The notes under the pieces were generated by a model. The model ran no database searches and had not been told where the DNA came from. It worked only from the letters and a program-made list of their open reading frames with translations. Position numbers and translations under genes: made by a program. 61,658 nt of DNA from an uncultured Eubacteriales bacterium (GTDB lineage: Bacteria; Bacillota; Clostridia; Oscillospirales; Acutalibacteraceae): contig CAKSJY010000009.1 in NCBI GenBank assembly GCA_934464585.1, positions 1-61,658 of the forward strand, written 5' to 3'. Position 1 is the first letter of the stretch. Each line of letters opens with the position of its first letter. Of the stretch, positions 18,327 to 27,062 are shown one piece after another.

Positions 18327-18357
18327 AATGCCTCGGTTTTATAATCGAGGCATTTTT
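18327..18357 (+). terminator. Terminator of the dehydratase gene
   Basis: ATGCCTCG and CGAGGCAT form the stem with a T run, just after the stop at 18321. Confidence 0.9.
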
Positions 18358-18421
18358 GCGTGTATTTACAATATAATTTATAAAATGAAGGTTTATATTT
18401 GGGAGAGGTTATATATAAATC

Positions 18422-18449
18422 TTGACTTTTATGTAGAATAATGTAATAA
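18422..18449 (+). promoter_or_regulatory. Probable promoter of the DUF975 pair
   Basis: TTGACT at 18422-18427 with TAATAA at 18444-18449 (16 bp), 33 bp before the ATG at 18483. The -10 box is weak, so this is moderate evidence. Confidence 0.5.
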
Positions 18450-18482
18450 TATGTACATAACGTAAATGATAGGAGGCTTTAT

Positions 18483-19148
18483 ATGAAAACTCGTGAAGAA
18501 TTAAAAAATTTGGCGAAAGCAGATATTAGGAATAATTATTGCAATTGTGTTTTAACATTTTTTCTGTGTAAGGCTTTGCCATATGCATTATCATCATCTC
18601 TTGCATATGTATATTTAGTGTATGGAAATTATCTTTCATTTTGCGTTTTCCTTTTTGTAACAATGCCATTGCTAGTTGGAATATCGGGTTATTTTCTAAA
18701 GTTTGGTGGTAATGAAGAAATTTCGGGTACCTATGCTATAGAAAATACGTTTAATTCTGGCTATTTAAGAAAGCTTGGCGGGATGGCATGGTCGCTTTTA
18801 TGGACTTTCTTGTGGAGTCTTTTGTTTGTTATTCCAGGAATTGTTAAATGGTTTTCATATGCAATGACTCCATATATATTGGCGGATTGTCCGGATGTAG
18901 AACCAACAGAGGCATTAAAAATTTCAATGCGAATAATGGATGGAAGAAAGTTTGATTTATTCACACTAAAACTAAGTTTCTTATTGTGGGACATATTGGG
19001 TGTAATGTTTTTCTTTATTCCATATATTTTATGGGTAGGTCCATACAAGCATGCAGTTTATGCGGAATATTATAAAGATCGTATGGAGGAATCTATTGAA
19101 AAAGGTATTATTAGTGAAGAAGAGTTGAGAGGAAAATCAGCTATATAA
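18483..19148 (+). CDS. DUF975 membrane protein, first copy
   Basis: 221 residues with the DUF975 layout: a short basic N-terminus KTREELKNLAKADIRNNY, then several membrane helices, the conserved GGMAWSLLWTFLWSLLFVIP and a PG..K..SYAMTPYILAD segment, then SMRIMDG. The C-terminus is charged. Function of the family is not known. RBS AGGAGG. A paralogue follows 70 nt downstream, and the pair likely forms one transcript. Confidence 0.85.
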   Translation: MKTREELKNLAKADIRNNYCNCVLTFFLCKALPYALSSSLAYVYLVYGNYLSFCVFLFVTMPLLVGISGYFLKFGGNEEISGTYAIENTFNSGYLRKLGGMAWSLLWTFLWSLLFVIPGIVKWFSYAMTPYILADCPDVEPTEALKISMRIMDGRKFDLFTLKLSFLLWDILGVMFFFIPYILWVGPYKHAVYAEYYKDRMEESIEKGIISEEELRGKSAI

Positions 19149-19217
19149 AGTTGTTTACAGTATTTCCTCGGAAATATTTTGTAAATAAATTAAATTTTAT
19201 TGAAGGGGTTGGTTATA

Positions 19218-19847
19218 TTGAAAACTCGTGCAGAACTAAAGGAGATAGCAAGGGAGAATTTTAAAAACAAATATTGGATAACAGTTGGTTCAGTAGTTAT
19301 AGTATCGTTAGTTGTTGCAGCGGTATCTATTGTACCGTTCGCTGGATGGTTAGCTACAATATTTGTAGGAACACCGATAGCAATAGGTTTGACATCTTAC
19401 TTTGTAAAGCTTTCCTCTAAAAAAGAGGAGGTAGGAATTGGAACTTCCTTTAAAGATGGTTTTGATTCAAACTATGGCAGAAAATTAGGCGGAATGCTTT
19501 GGCAAACTTTATGGATATTCTTATGGTCATTGCTATTTGTTATTCCTGGTATTGTTAAATCATACGCATATGCAATGACTCAATATATATTGGTAGATTG
19601 CCCTGAAGTTAAGGCAACAGATGCCCTAAAAATTTCAATGCGTATGATGCAAGGTCATAAGTGGGAGTTATTTGTTTTAAATTTAAGTTTTATAGGTTGG
19701 GCAATTTTAAGTGCAATTACATTTGGGTTGCTTGGTATATTCTATGTAAATCCTTACGTTATGGCAACTGAGGCTGAATATTACAGAAACCTTCTTGATG
19801 AATCAATTGAAAAGGGAGTAGTAACAGCTGAAGAATTAGGCCGTTAA
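19218..19847 (+). CDS. DUF975 membrane protein, second copy
   Basis: About 209 residues, closely similar to the preceding gene over the whole length: KTRAELKEIARENFKNKY, GGMLWQTLWIFLWSLLFVIP, YAMTQYILVDCPEVKATDAL and SMRMMQGHKW. I chose the TTG at 19218, preceded by AAGGGG at 9 nt, because it aligns with the first residue of the neighbour. The two are a tandem duplication. Function unknown. Confidence 0.85.
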   Translation: MKTRAELKEIARENFKNKYWITVGSVVIVSLVVAAVSIVPFAGWLATIFVGTPIAIGLTSYFVKLSSKKEEVGIGTSFKDGFDSNYGRKLGGMLWQTLWIFLWSLLFVIPGIVKSYAYAMTQYILVDCPEVKATDALKISMRMMQGHKWELFVLNLSFIGWAILSAITFGLLGIFYVNPYVMATEAEYYRNLLDESIEKGVVTAEELGR

Positions 19848-19867
19848 TATTATTTTAAATATAACAA

Positions 19868-19903
19868 AAGGCAAGAGAGGATTTTCCTTTTCTTGCTTTT
19901 TTG
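19868..19903 (+). terminator. Terminator of the DUF975 pair
   Basis: AAGGCAAGA and TCTTGCTTTTTT form a stem-loop with a T tract shortly after the stop at 19847. Confidence 0.8.
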
Positions 19904-19945
19904 TTTGTAGTGATTATAATATGCTGTTTAGAGCAATATTATTAA

Positions 19946-19974
19946 TTGAAAGATATTATAATTAAGGATATAAT
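19946..19974 (+). promoter_or_regulatory. Promoter of asnA
   Basis: TTGAAA at 19946-19951 and TATAAT at 19969-19974 with 17 bp spacing, 37 bp before the asnA ATG. Confidence 0.8.
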
Positions 19975-20011
19975 ATACAATATACTTTTAATCTAAAAAA
20001 GAGGTTTTGTT

Positions 20012-21016
20012 ATGGAATTTACAGTACCTAAAGGTTATAATCCTATTTTGAGTTTAAGGGAAACAGAAACCGCAATCAAAGATATAAAAGACAGATTTGA
20101 AAGTTTGCTTTCAAAAAAACTTAATTTAACTAGAATATCGGCACCCTTGTTTTTACCAAAGGAAAGCGGATTAAATGATGACTTAAACGGAGTTGAACGT
20201 CCGGTATCGTTTGAAATTAAAGGCGATAGACGTAAATTTGAAATAGTACAATCGCTTGCAAAGTGGAAACGTTTTGCCTTAGCTAGATACGGCTTTAATT
20301 CAGGTGAGGGAATATATACTGATATGAATGCCATTCGCCGTGATGAGGATACGGATAATCTACACTCTGTTTTTGTAGATCAATGGGACTGGGAATTAAT
20401 AATAGATAGAGATCAAAGAAATAATGATACACTAAAAAGTACTGTAGAAAAAATATATGAAATACTTAAGATGATGGAAAACTATATAAATACAAAGTAT
20501 AATCTAGGAAACAACATCTTGCCGGATAGTATTTATTTTATTACTAGTGAACAGCTTTTAAATATGTATCCAAAGTTGAATCCAAAGGAGCGAGAATATA
20601 GCATAGCAAAGGAAAAAGGTGCTGTATTTATAATGCATATAGGTGATAAACTAAGTGATGGCAATGTTCACGATGGTAGAGCGCCTGATTATGATGATTG
20701 GAGTTTAAATGGTGACATAGTTGTGTATTACCCGGTTTTAGATATAGCGTTGGAGCTTTCTTCTATGGGTATAAGGGTAGATGAATCGGCCCTATTAAGT
20801 CAACTTGAAAAGTCAGGACAGATAAAAAGAAAAGAGCTACCGTTTCAAAAGGCACTTTTAAATGGTGAATTACCTTATACTATTGGGGGAGGAATAGGTC
20901 AATCAAGACTTTGTATGTTTTTTTTGAAGAAAGCACATGTCGGTGAGGTGCAAGCCTCAGCTTGGCCGGAAGAAATAAAGTTGGATTATGAGAATCAAGG
21001 AGTTTATTTGTTGTAA
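20012..21016 (+). CDS. asnA: Aspartate-ammonia ligase (asparagine synthetase A)
   Basis: Makes asparagine from aspartate, ammonia and ATP. 334 residues, the usual length. Class II aminoacyl-tRNA-synthetase-like fold motifs are seen: RISAPLFLPKESGLNDDLNG, DQWDWELII, GIRVDE and the C-terminal GGGIGQSRLCMFFLKKAH. RBS GAGG before the ATG. The YgjP-type peptidase follows two nucleotides after the stop, so the two are co-transcribed. Confidence 0.96.
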   Translation: MEFTVPKGYNPILSLRETETAIKDIKDRFESLLSKKLNLTRISAPLFLPKESGLNDDLNGVERPVSFEIKGDRRKFEIVQSLAKWKRFALARYGFNSGEGIYTDMNAIRRDEDTDNLHSVFVDQWDWELIIDRDQRNNDTLKSTVEKIYEILKMMENYINTKYNLGNNILPDSIYFITSEQLLNMYPKLNPKEREYSIAKEKGAVFIMHIGDKLSDGNVHDGRAPDYDDWSLNGDIVVYYPVLDIALELSSMGIRVDESALLSQLEKSGQIKRKELPFQKALLNGELPYTIGGGIGQSRLCMFFLKKAHVGEVQASAWPEEIKLDYENQGVYLL

Positions 21017-21018
21017 AT

Positions 21019-21561
21019 ATGGTTGAGTATACGATTATAAGAACGAAAAGAAAAACAGTAGCCTTAACTGTAAATAAGAAACTAGAAGTTGTAGTACGTG
21101 CACCTAAGAAAATAAGTAAATCATTTATAGAGGCTTTTGTAGAAAAAAATCTTGAATGGATTAAAAATCAAAAGAAGTTGATATTAAAACAGGAGGAGGA
21201 CAGAAAGAAAAATTCACTTTCCGAGGCAGAAATAGAAGAGCTAAAACGGTTAGCCAAAAGTATTCTGCCTCAAAAAGTGAAGTATTATAGTAATATTATG
21301 AGTGTTAAGCCGACAGGAGTAAAAATAACATCGGCTAAAACACGATGGGGTAGTTGCAACTATAAAAATTCCCTCTGTTTCTCATATAGGATTATGTTGC
21401 TACCAGAAGATATTATCGATAGCATTGTAGTTCACGAGCTTGCCCATATAAGAGTTAAAAATCATAGTCAGGACTTTTATAATGAAATACATAAATATAT
21501 GCCTGATTATAAATCAAGGGATAAACAACTAAAAATATTGGAAAAGGGATTACCCTATTAA
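21019..21561 (+). CDS. YgjP/DUF45-type M48-like metallopeptidase
   Basis: 180 residues. An N-terminal beta-rich part (EYTIIRTKRKTVALTV) precedes KTRWGSCNYKNSLCFSYR and the zinc site VVHELAHIRVKNHSQDFY (HELAH plus a downstream H/E). This is the YgjP-like (DUF45) family of small cytoplasmic zinc peptidases, often associated with restriction or housekeeping loci; the substrate is not known. It starts almost directly after the asnA stop. Confidence 0.9.
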   Translation: MVEYTIIRTKRKTVALTVNKKLEVVVRAPKKISKSFIEAFVEKNLEWIKNQKKLILKQEEDRKKNSLSEAEIEELKRLAKSILPQKVKYYSNIMSVKPTGVKITSAKTRWGSCNYKNSLCFSYRIMLLPEDIIDSIVVHELAHIRVKNHSQDFYNEIHKYMPDYKSRDKQLKILEKGLPY

Positions 21562-21685
21562 TTTTAGAAACAATAATTGTTAACCTTGTCCAATAAGCAC
21601 ACTAAAACTCGTGTGCAAATAATTGTTAAGTTTATTACTCCTTGGCTTAAAGCCAAAGAGCTATAAAATTTTGTTTTCAGCTAAA

Positions 21686-21805
21686 TTATTTTTCGCTGAT
21701 ATGCCATTCTTGGCAGTTAAAGATGAAATCGTCGATATCACCTTTTTTGCTTAGCTTATCTTCAGTTGAAACGATAGGCTTTTTAACATCAAAATGTAAG
21801 TTCAT
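21686..21805 (-). CDS. 39-residue orphan peptide with strong RBS
   Basis: ATG at 21805 is preceded by AAGGAGGG at seven bases. The peptide opens MNLHFDVKKPIVSTEDKLSK, continues with a KKGDIDDF segment and ends in FNCQEWHISEK. It is polar, with a single cysteine and a C-terminal NCQEW motif. There is no signal sequence and no recognised family. A TATAAT-like box lies about 35 nt upstream. It sits alone in a 400-nt gap between two plus-strand genes. It could be a small regulator, a peptide precursor or a toxin/antitoxin component. A modification enzyme or partner is not adjacent, so no role is proposed. Confidence 0.6.
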   Translation of the reverse strand: MNLHFDVKKPIVSTEDKLSKKGDIDDFIFNCQEWHISEK

Positions 21806-21906
21806 AGATTTACCCTCCTTTTTCGCATACCTTTTTATTATATGCAATTATTTAAAAAAAATGATAGAATTTTGTAATATCTCAAATATAGGTAGTATTT
21901 AACAAT

Positions 21907-21935
21907 TTGAGATTAAATGTTCTTTTTAATATAGA
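21907..21935 (+). promoter_or_regulatory. Probable promoter of the chrA pair
   Basis: TTGAGA at 21907-21912 and TATAGA at 21930-21935, 17 bp apart, 38 bp before the ATG at 21974. Confidence 0.5.
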
Positions 21936-21973
21936 TTTATTATACAAATATCAAGAATTAAAGGATGTTTGAA

Positions 21974-22540
21974 ATGAATAAAAAACAGAAATTCAAAATG
22001 ATTATAAAACTATTTTTAACATTTCTTAAAATCGGTGCGTTCACCTTTGGTGGTGGTTATGCCATGATACCTATAATACAAGAAGAAATTGTAAATAAAA
22101 ACAAGTGGTTAAGTGATGATGATATTTTGGAAATCATCGCTGTTTCTGAATCTACTCCGGGGCCAATTGCTATAAATTCAGCAACATTTATAGGTTTCCA
22201 AAAAGCGGGAGTGGTAGGTTCATTTTTTTGCACACTTGGTGTGGTATTGCCGTCATTTTTTATTATATTAATAATTTCATTCTTTTTTAGAAAATTTAGC
22301 AGTATTGAGATTGTCCAATATGCTTTTAATGGTATTCGTGCCGGAGTTATTGCCTTAATTATAAAAGCACTTATATCAATGTATAAGCAATGTCCCAAAA
22401 ATATGCTTGCATACATCATAATGTTTTTGTCATTTACACTATCAACATTTTTAGGGGCGAATGTATTGTTGATAATAATATGCAGCGCTCTTTGCGGGAT
22501 CGCTTCTGTATTTATAGCAAAATCCGGAGGTAAAGCGTAA
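21974..22540 (+). CDS. Short-chain chromate transporter subunit ChrA (1)
   Basis: 188 residues, half the size of classical ChrA. It carries the signature FLKIGAFTFGGGYAMIPIIQ and SESTPGPIAINSATFIG, followed by four to five membrane helices. Short-chain CHR proteins work as pairs encoded by adjacent genes. The natural substrate in anaerobes is unclear; chromate is the family name only. I set the start at the second ATG (21974), which has AAAGGA at good distance; the ATG at 21965 overlaps this site. The second subunit begins at the last base of the stop codon. Confidence 0.93.
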   Translation: MNKKQKFKMIIKLFLTFLKIGAFTFGGGYAMIPIIQEEIVNKNKWLSDDDILEIIAVSESTPGPIAINSATFIGFQKAGVVGSFFCTLGVVLPSFFIILIISFFFRKFSSIEIVQYAFNGIRAGVIALIIKALISMYKQCPKNMLAYIIMFLSFTLSTFLGANVLLIIICSALCGIASVFIAKSGGKA

Positions 22541-23115
22541 TGATATATATTATACTATTTTTGACTTTTTTTAAGATCGGCGCATTTACCTTTGGTGGCG
22601 GTTATGCAATGCTTCCATTAATTGAAGAAGAGGTAATAAAGAATGGTTGGATGTATATGGAAGAACTTGTCGATTTTATAGCGATAAGTGAAAGCACACC
22701 GGGACCATTTGCCATTAATATTTCAACATATGTTGGATCTGAGGTTGCCGGAGTATTAGGGGCAGTATTTGCAACCCTAGGTGTTGTCTTGCCTTCTTTT
22801 ATAATTATTCTTATAGTGGCCAGATTTTATATGAAATTTAAAGAAAATTATATTGTTGCCGGAGCAATGAGAGGATTAAAACCGGCTGTTGTTGGACTTA
22901 TTGGGGCGGCAGTTATATCCATAATAAATTCGGTATTTTTCCCTAATGGGATTTATCCTCAACTATTTATAGAGTATTCTTTTTTGTGTTCAGCAACTAT
23001 TTTTATAATTGTTCTTATTCTGGCACTCAAAAAGGTAAACCCTATCTTGTTAATAGTAATTTCAGCCGTACTTGGTATATTATGCGGATATATAAAACCT
23101 GTAATATACTCATAG
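22540..23115 (+). CDS. Short-chain chromate transporter subunit ChrA (2)
   Basis: 191 residues, homologous to the preceding gene: FFKIGAFTFGGGYAMLPLIE, AISESTPGPFAINISTYVG, then membrane helices up to the C-terminus. TAATG stop/start overlap and GGAGG inside the first gene indicate coupled translation and equal stoichiometry, consistent with a heterodimeric transporter. Confidence 0.93.
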   Translation: MIYIILFLTFFKIGAFTFGGGYAMLPLIEEEVIKNGWMYMEELVDFIAISESTPGPFAINISTYVGSEVAGVLGAVFATLGVVLPSFIIILIVARFYMKFKENYIVAGAMRGLKPAVVGLIGAAVISIINSVFFPNGIYPQLFIEYSFLCSATIFIIVLILALKKVNPILLIVISAVLGILCGYIKPVIYS

Positions 23116-23223
23116 TATTAACTAAATAGATTATACAAAAAGGGTACTAATTAAACACCTAGATATGAAATTGATAGATTAACTATTTTATAAAACCTAA
23201 AAAATAGGTTTTAATGAAATAAA

Positions 23224-23260
23224 AAAGGCATCTTCTATTTTAAATACAGAAGATGCCTTA
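23224..23260. terminator. Terminator between chrA pair and ferredoxin
   Basis: AAGGCATCTTCT and AGAAGATGCCTT form a 12-bp perfect stem flanked by A and T runs, in a convergent intergenic region. It can serve both strands. Confidence 0.9.
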
Positions 23261-23275
23261 TATATTATCTGTGAA

Positions 23276-23458
23276 TTAGTCTTGGCTAGGGGCCCCAACA
23301 GGACAAACCTCTGCACAAGCACCACATTCAATACAGGTATTAGCGTCTATTTCATATTTGCCTTCGCCTTCAGAAATAGCGCATACCGGGCATTCTGCTT
23401 CACATACTCCACATGAAATGCAATCATCACAAATTTTATATGCCATTGAAAATGACAC
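23276..23458 (-). CDS. 2[4Fe-4S] ferredoxin
   Basis: 60 residues with two clostridial-type cluster motifs: CDDCISCGVCEAECP and CIECGACAEVCP. It is a low-potential electron carrier typical of anaerobic Clostridia. The ATG is preceded by GGAGGTG. It is separated from ricT upstream by 87 nt; it may be read from the same run or from its own promoter. Confidence 0.97.
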   Translation of the reverse strand: MSFSMAYKICDDCISCGVCEAECPVCAISEGEGKYEIDANTCIECGACAEVCPVGAPSQD

Positions 23459-23545
23459 CTCCTATCAATATCTACATATGACATTATATCATACTTTTCA
23501 TAAAATGCAAGTCTTTTTTACAATAATGTTAAAAATAAGACTATT

Positions 23546-24409
23546 TTATTCTAAATTTTTAAGATTTTCAATTTCCTCTTTTTTAAGTTTAATTTTTCCA
23601 TCCTTTATTAATTTGACATCAGAAACATCGAATTTTATTGGTGCCGCATCCTTAGATTTGTCAAGGCTTATAAGAAGTTTACCTGTTAAAATATTTTGGT
23701 CAACAACACGGCCTTTACCTTCAGGGGTTGTTACAATAGCACCGATTTTTGGAGTCTTTTTCAAAAGATCACTATACGCTTCTTGTTCATACTTAAGACA
23801 GCATAGAAGTCTTCCGCAGGTACCTGAAATTTTGTTTGGACTTAATGATAAGCCTTGCTCTTTTGCCATTTTAATAGATACGGGTTGAAATTCGCTTAAA
23901 AATGATGAACAGCAAAATTCTCTTCCACAAACACCTAATCCGCCAAGAAGTCTGGATTCATCTCTGACTCCAATTTGACGTAGTTCAATTCTTGTTTTAA
24001 ATATAGCAGCTAAATCTTTTACAAGCATTCTGAAATCAATACGTCCGTCTGCGGTAAAGTAAAACAGAAGTTTACTACCATCTAATGTATATTCGGTAGA
24101 GATGAGTTTCATGTCTAAATTATGTTCTTTTATTTTTTTTTCGCATACTTCAAGAGAGCGTTTTTCTTTTCTTTTGTTTTCTTCGAGTTTAGATAAATCT
24201 CCCTTAGTAGCTTTTCGTATTATTTTTTTGGGGGTAGGGTCAAGATCATTTTCATCTATACTTTTTGGCATAACTACTACTCGACCGCACTCAACACCAC
24301 GTTCTGTTTCTGCTACTACTTTATCATCTAATTCGATATGCATATCACCACAGTCAAAGTAGTATATTTTACCGACTTGTTTGAATCGTACACCGATAAC
24401 TGTTATCAT
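23546..24409 (-). CDS. ricT: PSP1-domain protein RicT (YaaT)
   Basis: About 287 residues. PSP1 domain with GVECGRVVVMPK, followed by the cysteine-rich region GLGVCGREFCCSSF and CGRLLCCLKYEQEAY typical of YaaT. In Bacillus this protein belongs to the Y-complex that binds Fe-S clusters and influences mRNA maturation and sporulation/biofilm control. The start is the ATG at 24409 after AAAGGAGAAC, not the upstream codon at 24457 inside holB. holB ends 16 nt upstream, as in Bacillus. Confidence 0.92.
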   Translation of the reverse strand: MITVIGVRFKQVGKIYYFDCGDMHIELDDKVVAETERGVECGRVVVMPKSIDENDLDPTPKKIIRKATKGDLSKLEENKRKEKRSLEVCEKKIKEHNLDMKLISTEYTLDGSKLLFYFTADGRIDFRMLVKDLAAIFKTRIELRQIGVRDESRLLGGLGVCGREFCCSSFLSEFQPVSIKMAKEQGLSLSPNKISGTCGRLLCCLKYEQEAYSDLLKKTPKIGAIVTTPEGKGRVVDQNILTGKLLISLDKSKDAAPIKFDVSDVKLIKDGKIKLKKEEIENLKNLE

Positions 24410-24425
24410 TATGTTCTCCTTTATT

Positions 24426-25289
24426 TTATAAATCAATTGCCTTATATAACCTGACACACATATCGGTTTTCAACAGATTATTATTAGCATTTAATTGTAT
24501 TTTGTCTTGATATTTTTGAGTTTCTTCGATTAAATACATAAGAGCTTTTTTAGTAAATGTTTGAGAAATCGTGGATAGAAGTTCATAGTTTTCTATGTTT
24601 TGTGCGATCCCAAACGAAAGATTAAATGCTGCATTAAGAAGAAACTCCATATTTTTAATTGTATCGAACGTAAGAGATCTGTCTTTGCCAAAGGCAGACA
24701 AAGCGATCATAAGTTCTGATTCATCCTTTCTAGCCATAGCTTTCAAAATATCTATGGCTATCAAATAAGGTTTTGAATCCACCGAAATTTGATTTTTTCC
24801 CTGATCTAAAGAGAAGATATTGCATCTCGACTTTATTGTATCAAGCAAAGAGGAACAAGATTCACAAGTAAGTATAAACATTACTCCGGCAGGCGGTTCC
24901 TCTAAGATCTTTAATAAAGCGTTGGCTGATGAATTCGACATATTGTCGCAGGATTTTAATATAAATACCTTGCATGAAGCCTCGTTTGGCTTTGTATAAG
25001 CACTTTTACGTATACTTCTTATAACATCGACAGGCAACGACTTATTTGCGGATTCCGGGCAGAACTCTAAAACATCAGGGTGTATCCCTGCCATGGCCTT
25101 TTTACAATTAGAGCATTCACAATTATCTACCTTGTGTTCACAAACAGCATATGAAGCGATTTTTCTTGCTACAGAATTAGCTAAAGAGGTATCGGAACAT
25201 TCTAAGATTATAGCATGAGAAAGAGAACCACTTTTTAAAAGTGGCATAATATCTGTCTCTAATGTACTATTGTGTAAATTATTAAACAT
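24426..25289 (-). CDS. holB: DNA polymerase III delta-prime subunit
   Basis: Clamp-loader subunit, 287 residues. The usual P-loop is replaced by SHAIILECSDTSLANSVA, so it does not look able to bind ATP, as is normal for delta-prime in many bacteria. The zinc finger CEHKVDNCECSNC, the EEPPAGVMFILTC segment and the SRC motif (TIKSRCNIFSL) are present. It starts 3 nt after darA and is followed by ricT: the conserved Firmicutes order. Confidence 0.92.
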   Translation of the reverse strand: MFNNLHNSTLETDIMPLLKSGSLSHAIILECSDTSLANSVARKIASYAVCEHKVDNCECSNCKKAMAGIHPDVLEFCPESANKSLPVDVIRSIRKSAYTKPNEASCKVFILKSCDNMSNSSANALLKILEEPPAGVMFILTCESCSSLLDTIKSRCNIFSLDQGKNQISVDSKPYLIAIDILKAMARKDESELMIALSAFGKDRSLTFDTIKNMEFLLNAAFNLSFGIAQNIENYELLSTISQTFTKKALMYLIEETQKYQDKIQLNANNNLLKTDMCVRLYKAIDL

Positions 25290-25292
25290 AAT

Positions 25293-25616
25293 TTATAGTT
25301 TTTCGTATTGTTCAACATCTAACACAAACACTGTTGCTCCGCCAACAGTAATTTCGACCGGGAAAGATGTATACATACCAACATCCATAGAAGTTGTATT
25401 TGGAACAAGTTGGCTTCTTTTGCTACTGTATTCTCTTATAACTTCTATTACTCTATTTACTTTATTATCTTCTACACCAACAATAAATGTAGTGTTACCT
25501 GCTTTTAAAAATCCACCTGTAGTAGATAGTTTAGTAACAGAGAACCCCTCTCTTGTTAGGCCTGAAGATACCATAGCACTATCATCATTACCAACTATTG
25601 CTAATATAAGTTTCAT
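25293..25616 (-). CDS. darA: PII-like cyclic-di-AMP receptor DarA (YaaQ)
   Basis: 107 residues. It opens KLILAIVGNDDSAMVSSGL and has the hallmark LSTTGGFLKAGNTTFIVGV loop, then NRVIEVIREYSSKRSQ. DarA/PstA trimers bind c-di-AMP, a second messenger for potassium and cell-wall homeostasis in Firmicutes. RBS AGGAGAG. Located between the decarboxylase and holB. Confidence 0.93.
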   Translation of the reverse strand: MKLILAIVGNDDSAMVSSGLTREGFSVTKLSTTGGFLKAGNTTFIVGVEDNKVNRVIEVIREYSSKRSQLVPNTTSMDVGMYTSFPVEITVGGATVFVLDVEQYEKL

Positions 25617-25651
25617 TCTTTATCTCTCCTCTTATGTAAATATGTATATGA

Positions 25652-26992
25652 TTATTCTACCACGTAAATCACAAAAATGCCATAGCTTGTTAAGTCAGAT
25701 ATTATTCTGTCTGTGATTTCTTCACCGGGCATAACAATAGGAACTCCGGGCGGACAAGGACAGACACTTTCTGCTGCAATTCTTCCGGCAGAGTTTTTAA
25801 CATTAACGAGTTTGAATGTTGAAAAAACTGCATCTCTCGGAGGTATTTTTGCTATGGGTTTAGGAAAGTTATATGGTTTATTACACATATTTTTAGAGGT
25901 TGGTTTTGCATTTAAAAGTAATATTGCTTTTTTAAGACGACGAAAATCTTTTTTATTGTTAAACGGTGTTGCGATAAGTACAACACTGTTTTGATCACAA
26001 TATTCGGGTTCGATGTGGTGGTGTCGAAAAAATTCACCGACTTCAGTTCCAATAAGACCTATTTTGCTTACATCAAGGCAAAGTCTTATAGGGTCGGTTT
26101 CACCTAGGGGGAATCCAATACCTTTGCTTTTTGCTATAATTTTAATTTTTTCTATTTCCTGCTGTAACTTTAAAAAGCTTTTTCTGCCATATTTATCACA
26201 CCACATATTTGCCAAATCTAAAGAGGCCATTATAGGGTATGAGGGACTTGTTGAACCAAAAAGCGACATAGCAGATTTAGCCTCGTCTGCATAATTTTCA
26301 TCACATATATGAAGATATGCTCCACCGGTTAAAACAGGCATTGTTTTATGCATAGATGAGGCTACCATAGAAGCTCCTTGTTTAATAGGGTCAAGATTTT
26401 CATTTAAGAAGGGGAGGTGTGAACCATGTGCTCCGTCTACTAATAGAGGGACACCGTACTTTTTACACTTTAAAGAAATTTCTTTTATATTAGAAATTAC
26501 TCCATAGTAATCAGGGCTTGTAATATATACAGCACAAACATCTTTATTTAAGCTTAAAGCGTTTTCGACATCCTCAGCATATATTCTTCCCGGATAGCTT
26601 TCCCCGGCATCTTTTCGTGGATATACCCAGATAGGTTCTAAATTGAGAAGAGCTAATGTGTTTATTGCACTTTTATGAATAAGCCTGCTTATTACTATCT
26701 TTTTCTTACCTTTCGAACAAAGCTTAAGCATAGTTTGAATACACAATGTGCACCCACCGGCACTTACAAGAGTACGTTTTGTAGAAAAAAGTTTTTCTGC
26801 TTGTTTTTCAGTGTCTCTTATTGCGCCGCTTGCTTCAAATAGACTATCTGTATCGGGGAGCTCGGTGAAATCAAGGGGAAGTAAATTCTTTTTTAAGAAT
26901 TTACGATTACACTTATGCCCCGGAGTGTGAAATGAAGAAAGTCTTTTTCGTTTATGTTTTATAAGTGCTGTATATAAAGGAGAGTTTATCAT
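25652..26992 (-). CDS. Arg/Lys/Orn decarboxylase family protein (YaaO-like)
   Basis: 446 residues of the small PLP-dependent fold-type I class: FHTPGHK near the N-terminus, VSAGGCTLCIQTML, PLLVDGAHGSHLPF, and the PLP lysine in SSMHKTMPVLTGGAYL. The C-terminal part contains CPCPPGVPIVMPGEEIT, typical of the family. Substrate could be lysine, arginine or ornithine; polyamine-related function is inferred. In Bacillus the corresponding gene is followed by tmk; here tmk is absent and darA follows 35 nt later. Confidence 0.92.
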   Translation of the reverse strand: MINSPLYTALIKHKRKRLSSFHTPGHKCNRKFLKKNLLPLDFTELPDTDSLFEASGAIRDTEKQAEKLFSTKRTLVSAGGCTLCIQTMLKLCSKGKKKIVISRLIHKSAINTLALLNLEPIWVYPRKDAGESYPGRIYAEDVENALSLNKDVCAVYITSPDYYGVISNIKEISLKCKKYGVPLLVDGAHGSHLPFLNENLDPIKQGASMVASSMHKTMPVLTGGAYLHICDENYADEAKSAMSLFGSTSPSYPIMASLDLANMWCDKYGRKSFLKLQQEIEKIKIIAKSKGIGFPLGETDPIRLCLDVSKIGLIGTEVGEFFRHHHIEPEYCDQNSVVLIATPFNNKKDFRRLKKAILLLNAKPTSKNMCNKPYNFPKPIAKIPPRDAVFSTFKLVNVKNSAGRIAAESVCPCPPGVPIVMPGEEITDRIISDLTSYGIFVIYVVE

Positions 26993-27062
26993 ATATACCT
27001 CTTTTTGTAAATCAACAATATATGGGAAAAGTAGTTTGATTTATAGTGTAATACAAAGTACT

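Noticed and set aside
21686..21805. SCIFF or other ranthipeptide precursor
   Set aside because: Only one cysteine, no radical SAM enzyme nearby.
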